Source: Deltaproteobacteria bacterium (lineage in GTDB: Bacteria > Myxococcota > Myxococcia > Myxococcales > SZAS-1). Taken from it: 58,604 bases of DNA. Made by a program: the position numbers and the translations under genes. This document shows positions 52,643 through 58,604 of the stretch, one piece after another. Location of the stretch: contig JAFEBB010000048.1 in assembly GCA_018266075.1 (NCBI GenBank), forward strand, positions 1-58,604, read 5' to 3'. How positions within the stretch are numbered: the first letter of the stretch is position 1; the number at the start of each line of letters is the position of its first letter. The notes below the pieces were generated by a model. That model was not told the DNA's origin. It searched no databases and worked only from the letters and a program-made list of their open reading frames with translations.

Positions 52643-53461
52643 ATGATGGTTTGCCGCGCGCGAGCTACCCGGGTCGGAGCCGTCTTGCTCGGACTTCTCG
52701 GTTGCCATGGCGGCACGATGGGCCGCCCAGGCTCGACGACAGCGGGCTCGAGCTCCGGAGCCGCCTCCTCTGGCGGCACCACAAGCGGCGCCGTGAGCAC
52801 CGCGAGCAGCGGCGCCACGACCACCGGAAGCAGCAGCACGACCTCCACCGGAAGCAGCAGCACGACCTCCACCGGCAGCAGCGGGAGTACCAGCGGCAGC
52901 AGCGGCAGCAGCGGCAGCAGCGGCAGCAGCGGCGGCTGCATCGGCGACCAGCAGCGTTGCACCCTCGGTTCGGCCGAATGCTGCGCCCCAGAGGTCTGCG
53001 TCAACCATGGCGTCGGCGACCCAACCATCACCGTCTGCTGCGTCGACTTCGGCGGCTCCTGCAGCCCGGGTGCGAGCTGCTGTGCGCCGAGCGTGTGCGT
53101 GAACGGCAATTGCGTTGCGCCGCTCTGGCCTGACGGCGGAGATCTCAACCTGTACTGCACGCCCGACATGGCGTGCGTCGCGCCTTCGGTTTGCACGAAG
53201 ACCTACGGCATCGACGCCGCGCCCAGCAAATGCCGCCTGCCCGAAGGCGCAGCGTGCAGCGCCACCAACGACGACTGCACCAGCGCCTTCAACGACCGCG
53301 ATCCGGCTTCGTGTTGCGCGAGCAGCGTCTGCGATGCGGGAACGTGCGTGTGCCTTCCAGACGGCGCGAGCTGCGTGAGCTACGGCGCTCCCGGATATCC
53401 TGGCGAAGGCTGCTGCGGTGACGAGGTCTGCAACAACGGTCGGTGCACGCCGCCGGCCTGA
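52643..53461 (+). CDS. Cys-rich lipoprotein with Ser/Thr/Gly linker
   Basis: A 272-residue lipoprotein. The start at 52643 gives MMVCRARATRVGAVLLGLLGC with lipobox L-L-G-C; the open frame runs further upstream but without support. Ser/Thr/Gly repeats fill residues ~30-100 (DNA 52730-52935). The C-terminal ~170 residues carry about 24 Cys in repeats like CCAPxVCVNxG, typical of disulfide-rich surface modules (GSCSPGASCCAPSVCVNGNC). Function is unknown. It faces away from the two genes between the direct repeats. Confidence 0.7.
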   Translation: MMVCRARATRVGAVLLGLLGCHGGTMGRPGSTTAGSSSGAASSGGTTSGAVSTASSGATTTGSSSTTSTGSSSTTSTGSSGSTSGSSGSSGSSGSSGGCIGDQQRCTLGSAECCAPEVCVNHGVGDPTITVCCVDFGGSCSPGASCCAPSVCVNGNCVAPLWPDGGDLNLYCTPDMACVAPSVCTKTYGIDAAPSKCRLPEGAACSATNDDCTSAFNDRDPASCCASSVCDAGTCVCLPDGASCVSYGAPGYPGEGCCGDEVCNNGRCTPPA

Positions 53462-53605
53462 CTCGACGGCGCCACCCTCCGCCTCACGGCTTCGGATGGG
53501 CGAAGAGCCAGTCGGTCGCCACGCCCGGGAAATCGTTTCCGAGGTTGGGCATCTGTCAGCCCGAAGCACACGTGCGTGGCTTGAAGCGATCGACGTCTTT
53601 GGTGG

Positions 53606-54922
53606 TCACGGATGCACGAAGGTCTGATCGCTCCAGCCTCCATCGTTCGCGACCATCTGCTGAATCCAGGGCATGAAGTCTGGAATCAAGGTCGGATCGC
53701 TCTCCACCACGTGTGATTGTTTGTTGGTCACGATGTACGTGGCCGCGTTCGGATCTCCGGCGAGGCTCGTGGAGAACGAATCAAGCACGGGCGGGAACGT
53801 GGCGGGCGTGTAGCCAAAGTCCACCGAGATCACCGAGTCCTCCGCAAAGGAGAGGAATGCATACTGGCTCGCCGGCTGGCTCTGGCGATCGAAGTCGAAG
53901 ACCGCGCGAAAGCTGTCACACCCCACGCAGCCCGCCGGCGGGATCACCACCCAGGTGCTGAAGGTGTTGGCGTTGTTGGAGCCGCCGTTGGGTGGGATGG
54001 GCGGCCCCGAGTCGTCGATGATGTCCACGCGGACGCCAAAGGCCCGCGCGACGCGATCAAAGTTGAGGATTGTCCCGTACCCGCCTGCGCTCGTTCCATA
54101 CAACCAGACGTGCGTCGTCCCGGGGAACGTGGGCACCACGCGCGCCAGGAAGAGGTCGAGGTCGTTGGCGCCCCAGAAGTAGGTGGGGATCACGCCGCCG
54201 TCGGCGGGAAGGTCGGACTCGATGGTGCCCGCGTGCATGTCGCCCGTGCAGTACGGCACGTAGACCATGTTCGCGGCCGCGAACGGATTGCTGGCGAGGG
54301 TCCGATTCAGGAGTGCGTAGTTCACCTGTTGCGCGCTGGCGAAGGTCGTCGCGTCGTAGCCGGCGAGGTTGCGGGCCTTCGGGCTGGTGCCCCAGCAGGT
54401 GGTCGCGTTGGAGCACGCGCCACCGCCCTCCATGTAGATGATCAAGTCCGTCGAGCCGGCGTGCGGGTTGACGGCAAGGCCGGTCGGCGTCCCCGACGCG
54501 CAGCGCGAGCTCGGGAAGTCGACCCACGTCCACTGGTCGGGCGCGGCCGTGATGGGCGAGGTGTCACCGCCGTCGAGGTTGCCGCCATCCGGGGCTCCGG
54601 TCGTGCCCGACGCGCCGCTGCTTCCCGAGGAGCTGCTGCTGGAGCTGGTCGAGGCACTCGCGCTTCCACTCGAGGCACCGGTGCTGCTGCCCGAGCTGGT
54701 GGTCGAGGCACTGGAGACGCCGGTGCTCCCACTGGAAGCGCCGCTCGCGCCCGCGGAGCTCCCGCTGCTGCCGGTCGTGGTCGACGCCGACGAGCCGCTC
54801 CCGGAGCTGGAGCTCGAGCTGGTCGACGAGCTGGAGCTGGTGCCGGCGGCTCCCGTCGAGCTGCCGGAGCACGCGACGAGCGCGCCCACTGCGACGACCG
54901 CGGATGCAAGACGAAGGTGCAT
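53606..54922 (-). CDS. Pectinacetylesterase/NOTUM-family lipoprotein
   Basis: A 438-residue lipoprotein: MHLRLASAVVAVGALVAC with lipobox L-V-A-C; the longer frame to 55048 lacks a site. A ~90-residue Ser/Ala/Gly/Thr linker is followed by an alpha/beta-hydrolase-like pectinacetylesterase domain: LIIYMEGGGACSNATTCWG (oxyanion region), VYVPYCTGDMHAG, VWLYGTSAGGYGT (nucleophile Ser, about residue 278), and DDSGPP. Family members remove acetyl groups from pectin or, in NOTUM, a fatty acyl group from a protein. The bacterial substrate is unknown. The protein is predicted to be surface-anchored. Confidence 0.85.
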   Translation of the reverse strand: MHLRLASAVVAVGALVACSGSSTGAAGTSSSSSTSSSSSSGSGSSASTTTGSSGSSAGASGASSGSTGVSSASTTSSGSSTGASSGSASASTSSSSSSSGSSGASGTTGAPDGGNLDGGDTSPITAAPDQWTWVDFPSSRCASGTPTGLAVNPHAGSTDLIIYMEGGGACSNATTCWGTSPKARNLAGYDATTFASAQQVNYALLNRTLASNPFAAANMVYVPYCTGDMHAGTIESDLPADGGVIPTYFWGANDLDLFLARVVPTFPGTTHVWLYGTSAGGYGTILNFDRVARAFGVRVDIIDDSGPPIPPNGGSNNANTFSTWVVIPPAGCVGCDSFRAVFDFDRQSQPASQYAFLSFAEDSVISVDFGYTPATFPPVLDSFSTSLAGDPNAATYIVTNKQSHVVESDPTLIPDFMPWIQQMVANDGGWSDQTFVHP

Positions 54923-55052
54923 GGCAATTCCTTGGCCTGAAGCCTGTCTCAACACACGAACCTGCCACGGGTTGCGCGACGGCTGTGGATGATTCCGCAG
55001 AAGGCCGAGCGGTACCCCACCGGTTGGTACACTTCGCCGGTCAGCCACGACG

Positions 55053-55087
55053 ACGCGGCCTCAGCCATCAAGGCGCTGAGGCCGCGT
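55053..55087. terminator. Strong terminator hairpin between the O-methyltransferase and esterase genes
   Basis: ACGCGGCCTCAG (55053-55064) pairs with CTGAGGCCGCGT (55076-55087), a 12-bp perfect stem with an 11-base loop, followed on the plus strand by TTCTGTCTT. It lies 35 bp beyond the minus-strand methyltransferase stop and probably ends that transcript; it has the U-tract of an intrinsic terminator on the plus strand. Confidence 0.75.
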
Positions 55088-55121
55088 TTCTGTCTTGGGT
55101 CCTGCAGACGTCGCGCTCGTC

Positions 55122-56132
55122 CTACCGGGCCTTGGTGGCCTCGATGATGGAGAACGGCGAGTGGGTGGGGTGCATCCGGTTCGCCTCGAGGCCGGCGGCG
55201 GCGAGCAGCTTGGCGTACTCCGAGCGGGTGCGCTCACGGCCGGGCAGCATCACCAGCATGTTGATGTCCATCAGGTGCGCCGGGCTCGGCTTGCCGTCCT
55301 CGGCGACCACCATCTCCACCACCAGCACCCTGCCGCCCACCGGCAGCGAAGCGGCGCAGTTCTTGAGCAGCGTGACGCACTGCTCGTCGTTCCAGTCGTG
55401 GAGGACCTGCTTGAGCAGCATCACATCGCCCTTTGGCACCGACTGGAAGAAGTCGCCCGCGATGGCCTCGCAGCGCTCGGCCAGTCCTACCGCGGCCAGC
55501 GCGCTCTTCGCCGACGCCACCACGTGCGGCAGCTCGAAGAGCACGCCCTGGGTTTGAGGGAACGCGCGCAGCACCGCCGACACCAGGGTGCCGTTCGCCC
55601 CGCCCACGTCGACCACCCGGCTGGCCTTGCTGAGGTCGATGAGCTTGGTCAGCTCGGAAGCCACGAGCGCGGCGAGGTTGTGCATTGCCCCGCTGAACGC
55701 GGCGGCCTCCTCCGGGTGGTTGCCATACCACTCGAAGATCTCCCGCCCCAGCACCGGCACGGTGGTGCGCTCGCCGGTCTTCACGGCGTCCTCCAGGCGC
55801 TCCCAGGGACGCCAGTGGCCGGCGCTGCTCTGGGCGATGGCGAAGTCACGCATCGACCCGGGCACGTTGGAGCGCAGCGTCTGCGAGAGGGGGCTGTTGG
55901 CGAAGGTGCGGCCCGGCTGTTCGACGAAGACGCCCACCGCGGTGCAGGCCCGCATCAACCGATAGAGCGCGTCCGGGTTGGCGCCGACCTTGGCGGCGAG
56001 CTCGGTCACTGGCTGAGGCCCGGCCTCCAGCCGATCTGCCAGCCCGAGCCGGGAGGCGGTGCCCATCAACTGGGTCACCCAGTAGCCGGTGATGTGCTGG
56101 AACATCTGCTGCGAAGGGGGAAGCTGGTCCAT
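55122..56132 (-). CDS. SAM-dependent O-methyltransferase (plant COMT/ASMT-like)
   Basis: A 336-residue enzyme. The start at 56132 (MDQLPPSQQMFQ) has AGGAG 7 bases upstream. The N-terminal dimerisation helices are followed by VVDVGGANGTLVSAVLRAFP (SAM motif, ~175), VLFELPHVV, GDFFQSVPKGDVMLLKQVLHDWNDEQC (catalytic His), and the C-terminal ALxVVEMVVAED-like GGRVLVVEMVVAED. This family methylates hydroxyl groups of small aromatic metabolites, often secondary metabolites. The divergent LysR gene 122 bp away is its probable regulator. Confidence 0.9.
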   Translation of the reverse strand: MDQLPPSQQMFQHITGYWVTQLMGTASRLGLADRLEAGPQPVTELAAKVGANPDALYRLMRACTAVGVFVEQPGRTFANSPLSQTLRSNVPGSMRDFAIAQSSAGHWRPWERLEDAVKTGERTTVPVLGREIFEWYGNHPEEAAAFSGAMHNLAALVASELTKLIDLSKASRVVDVGGANGTLVSAVLRAFPQTQGVLFELPHVVASAKSALAAVGLAERCEAIAGDFFQSVPKGDVMLLKQVLHDWNDEQCVTLLKNCAASLPVGGRVLVVEMVVAEDGKPSPAHLMDINMLVMLPGRERTRSEYAKLLAAAGLEANRMHPTHSPFSIIEATKAR

Positions 56133-56254
56133 GGAGCGCTCCTGACGGCTTGGAGGCGAGGTCATCTCGCCACGAATGCACGACAGGGTACGGGCGCCTC
56201 GCGTCGCCACTCCCATGGGAAGTTCGCAAGCCACGTGTGCAAGAATGCCCAGGC

Positions 56255-57142
56255 GTGGATTGGAACGATCTCAAGTACTTGCTGGCGTTGAAGCGGGCCG
56301 GAACGCTGGCGGCCGCCGCGCGCGAGCTGTCGGTGGATCACTCCACCGTGAGCCGTCGGCTCGCCGCGCTGGAAGAGGAGATCGGCAACACCCTTCTTCG
56401 CCGCACGCCCGAAGGCCTCGTCTTGACGGAAGCGGGAGAGCAGGCCGCTTCAACGGCCGAGGTCGTGGAGCGCACCACCTCCGAGCTTCTCGCCAGGTTG
56501 GCCGGCGCGGACGACCGCTCCGAGGGCCCCGTGCGGCTGACCATTCCCGAAGGCTTCATCCCGCGGGTCGCCCAGGCGCTCGCGCGACTGCACCAGGCGC
56601 ACCCGGGCCTGAAGGTCGAGTTGCTCTCGGCGGTCGCGGCGCTGGATCTCCTCCGAGGCGAGGCCGACGTGGCGCTGCGAATGTTCCGCCCGATGCAGCA
56701 GGGCCTCGTCGCGCGGTTGCTCGGGAACGTGGGTTGGTCGCTCTACGCGAGCGAGGCGTACCTGGCGCGCAAGGGACCAGTCAGCGTCGGCGAGCTCGCC
56801 GGCCATGAGGTGATTGCGTACGACGAGGAGCTCAAGGGCTCTCCAGGCCAGCGATGGCTCGACGAGAACGCGCGCACCGCCTCGGTGGTGATGAGGGGAG
56901 GCTCCATGCGAAGCATCCAGGTCGCGATCGCCCAAGGGCTCGGCATCGGCTCGATGCCCTGCTTTGTCGCCGCAAACGACCCCGGTGTGCGGCGGGTGGT
57001 GCCCGAGACCATCGCCAGCGGGGATGCGTACGTGGTGACCACCCCCGACCTGCAGAAGGTGAAGCGCGTGCGCCTGGTGATCGACGCGCTGGTCGAGATG
57101 TACGAGCGCGACCGCGCGCTCTACCTGGGATCACTCGCTTGA
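56255..57142 (+). CDS. LysR-family transcriptional regulator
   Basis: A 295-residue regulator. The GTG at 56255 gives VDWNDLKYLLALKRAGTLAAAARELSVDHSTVSRRLAALEEE, the LysR winged helix-turn-helix, immediately at the N terminus. The effector-binding domain spans ~90-290 (LTIPEGFIPRVAQAL; GIGSMPCFVAAN). The VDHSTVSRR variant is typical of the subgroup that includes many aromatic-catabolism regulators. An earlier ATG at 56150 would add 35 unrelated residues. Divergent from the O-methyltransferase gene, which it probably controls. Confidence 0.9.
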   Translation: MDWNDLKYLLALKRAGTLAAAARELSVDHSTVSRRLAALEEEIGNTLLRRTPEGLVLTEAGEQAASTAEVVERTTSELLARLAGADDRSEGPVRLTIPEGFIPRVAQALARLHQAHPGLKVELLSAVAALDLLRGEADVALRMFRPMQQGLVARLLGNVGWSLYASEAYLARKGPVSVGELAGHEVIAYDEELKGSPGQRWLDENARTASVVMRGGSMRSIQVAIAQGLGIGSMPCFVAANDPGVRRVVPETIASGDAYVVTTPDLQKVKRVRLVIDALVEMYERDRALYLGSLA

Positions 57143-57341
57143 TCAGTGCGTCGACCGGAGGCCGGGGTTGGGGGGCCGCTTGGCGTGAGATGCTCATTCG
57201 ATGATCGTGCTTGCCCGTCCTCGCTGCCGCGCCGTGCACCTCGGGCGTGTGCTTCGAAGTGACGTCGGATGATCGCTCGGCCACGCTGCGCGCGGTGGCC
57301 CGTTCCACCAAAGCCCAAAGTGGCATGTGCGGATCGTCGGC

Positions 57342-57376
57342 TGGCGCCTACCGTCGGAGTCGACCGGTAGGCGCCA
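57342..57376. terminator. 12-bp hairpin after the Cys-rich gene
   Basis: TGGCGCCTACCG (57342-57353) pairs perfectly with CGGTAGGCGCCA (57365-57376), with an 11-base loop, 15 bp past the stop of the minus-strand gene. It has no T-run. It probably ends that transcript and may also stop readthrough from the LysR gene. Confidence 0.7.
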
Positions 57377-57390
57377 GGCCCTCGCAATGC

Positions 57391-58604
57391 TCAAGGCATC
57401 AAGCAGAGCGTGTACCCGTGCGGCTCCGTGACGTCCATGTAGCTCAACGAGGAGTTGCAGTAGGTCCCGCTGCACCAAACGTTGGAACAGTTGCTCCCGC
57501 CCGAGCCGCAGTAGTGGAAGCCGAAGGAGTTGCTCCCGGTGGCATCGGAGTAACCCGCCATCGACGCCGCAGCAGCCACTCCACTCGAGGGGTTGCAGCC
57601 CAGGGTTCCGTTGACCCCGTTGGAGGCGAAGAGCGTGCCGCAGTCGGAGTAGCCGGAGACGCCAGGATCGTACGGCGGGCCGCAGCCCACGGGCTGACCA
57701 CCCAGGTTCTGGCAAAGCGCCTCGTAGTCCGCACACCAGGTGGCCCCTGCCGAGGTGTTCGAGAGCAAGGACACCTCGAGGACATCGTAGGTGTAGCCCT
57801 GGTAGGTGACGCTCGCGGTGGAGATGATGTTGAAGTTGTTGGCCACCCCGGGGACGCACACCTCCGCGCTGCAATGCGAGCCCGTGCCACAGACGACGCC
57901 ACAGCCGCCGCAGTTCTGAGGATCGTTCAGGGAGACCTCGCAGCCGTTGGCGGCCGAGTGGTCGCAGTCGGCATAGCCCGGCGCGCAGCTCGCGATGCCG
58001 CAGGTTCCACTCAGACAGCCGCGGACGCCATGGGTGGGCGTGGGGCAGCTGTTTCCGCAGGCCCCACAGTTATCAAGGTCGGTGAGATCATCCACTTCGC
58101 AGCCATCGGCGAGGCTGTGGTTGCAGTCCAGGTGTGAGCCGTCGCAGACGAAGGCGCAGGACCCGAGGATGCACACCGCCGCGCCATTGTTGTGCGTGGA
58201 GCAGCTCGTTCCACAGCCACCGCAATTCAGTGGGTCGTTCTGCTCGTCGGCGCAATAGTCACCAGCCCCGCCATCGGTATTACAGACGACGAGCGGCGCT
58301 GCGCACGTGGTCTGGCAGGTGCCTCCGGAGCACATCGTCCCGTCGGAGCACGCGGTCGCGCAACTTCCACAGTTCTGATTGTCAGTCAGCAGGTTGGCAC
58401 AGGAGGCGCCGCCGTCGCCCGAGGTGCACATGCTCTCGTTGGGCTGGCAGCTCGTCTCGCACACACCGCTCGAGCACACCTGACCCTGAGGGCAGGTCGC
58501 GCCGCAAGCGCCGCAGTTTGCATTGTCCGATTGGAAGTTGGCGCAGTAGGCGCCGCCGTCACCCGAGGTGCACATGCTCTCGTTGGGCTGACAGCTCGTC
58601 CCGC
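57391..58604 (-). CDS. Cys-rich MopE-like surface protein (5' partial)
   Basis: The minus-strand frame is open from the window edge to the stop at 57391, so the N terminus is outside. The visible ~404 residues contain repeated 40-50-residue modules with NCGGCGxxC or NCGSCGxxC and GxCxxxC signatures (CANLLTDNQNCGSCATACSDG, then C-T-C). Two modules at the 5' side are near-identical at the DNA level with a 144-bp (48-residue) period (58421 and 58565). The last ~130 residues (YQGYTYDVLEVSLLSNTSAGA; FHYCGSGGSNC) form a different, less Cys-dense domain, like those in exported fungal-lectin-type proteins. Function is unknown; the repeats resemble MopE-type metal or surface proteins. Confidence 0.75.
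   Translation of the reverse strand, partial: GTSCQPNESMCTSGDGGAYCANFQSDNANCGACGATCPQGQVCSSGVCETSCQPNESMCTSGDGGASCANLLTDNQNCGSCATACSDGTMCSGGTCQTTCAAPLVVCNTDGGAGDYCADEQNDPLNCGGCGTSCSTHNNGAAVCILGSCAFVCDGSHLDCNHSLADGCEVDDLTDLDNCGACGNSCPTPTHGVRGCLSGTCGIASCAPGYADCDHSAANGCEVSLNDPQNCGGCGVVCGTGSHCSAEVCVPGVANNFNIISTASVTYQGYTYDVLEVSLLSNTSAGATWCADYEALCQNLGGQPVGCGPPYDPGVSGYSDCGTLFASNGVNGTLGCNPSSGVAAAASMAGYSDATGSNSFGFHYCGSGGSNCSNVWCSGTYCNSSLSYMDVTEPHGYTLCLMP

Overview
The window is GC-rich (roughly two-thirds G+C by eye), densely packed bacterial chromosome and most likely comes from a member of the Myxococcota. Two surface proteins end in MYXO-CTERM-type tails (Gly-Cys motif, hydrophobic helix, Arg cluster). 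At least seven lipoproteins carry long low-complexity Ser/Thr/Gly linkers straight after the lipobox. Other genes typical of the group are DUF4388/TPR, AIM24, DUF3857-transglutaminase, a CHASE2 cyclase and a sigma-54 activator. No tRNA, rRNA, CRISPR array, prophage or intact insertion sequence was seen.

Layout. 1-7.4 kb: a MYXO-CTERM beta-helix/Ig-like protein (5' partial), a metallophosphoesterase, a SAF-domain protein, an epoxide-hydrolase/SnoaL-like protein and a second MYXO-CTERM protein. 7.4-13 kb: a decayed DUF6429 gene, a coupled GFA-family pair, a degenerate 21-bp minisatellite, a lipase maturation factor homologue, a lipoprotein and trmB. 13-19.2 kb: a sigma-54 activator diverging from an operon for an ABC-type binding protein fused to OmpA, a permease, an ATPase and a coiled-coil membrane protein, with a good -24/-12 site in front. 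19.2-24.1 kb: rhodanese, an XPB-type helicase and its usual nuclease partner Bax1 (DUF790), split by a Ser-rich lipoprotein gene. 24.1-29.4 kb: DUF4388/TPR and MEMO-like genes diverge from a gene for a double AAA+ ATPase fused in frame to a release-factor-2-like module that lacks both GGQ and SPF.

29.4-38.4 kb: a giant DUF3857/transglutaminase lipoprotein, AIM24, an unknown protein whose 5' end is partly duplicated nearby beside 64-bp palindromic repeats, and an M3 peptidase. 38.5-46.5 kb: a LamG lipoprotein, then a FecR - OmpA/TSP3 - CHASE2 cyclase operon. 46.5-54.9 kb: an island of lipoproteins, including a streptogramin-lyase-like propeller and a pectinacetylesterase; part of it lies between imperfect direct repeats. 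54.9-58.6 kb: an O-methyltransferase with a divergent LysR regulator and a Cys-rich MopE-like protein running off the right end.

The most unusual element is the AAA+ - RF2 fusion at 26599-29442. It looks like an ATP-driven machine carrying a catalytically dead ribosome-binding module, which suggests a role in translation quality control, though no function is proven. Second is the sigma-54-controlled, wall-anchored ABC receptor operon at 14.6-19.2 kb.
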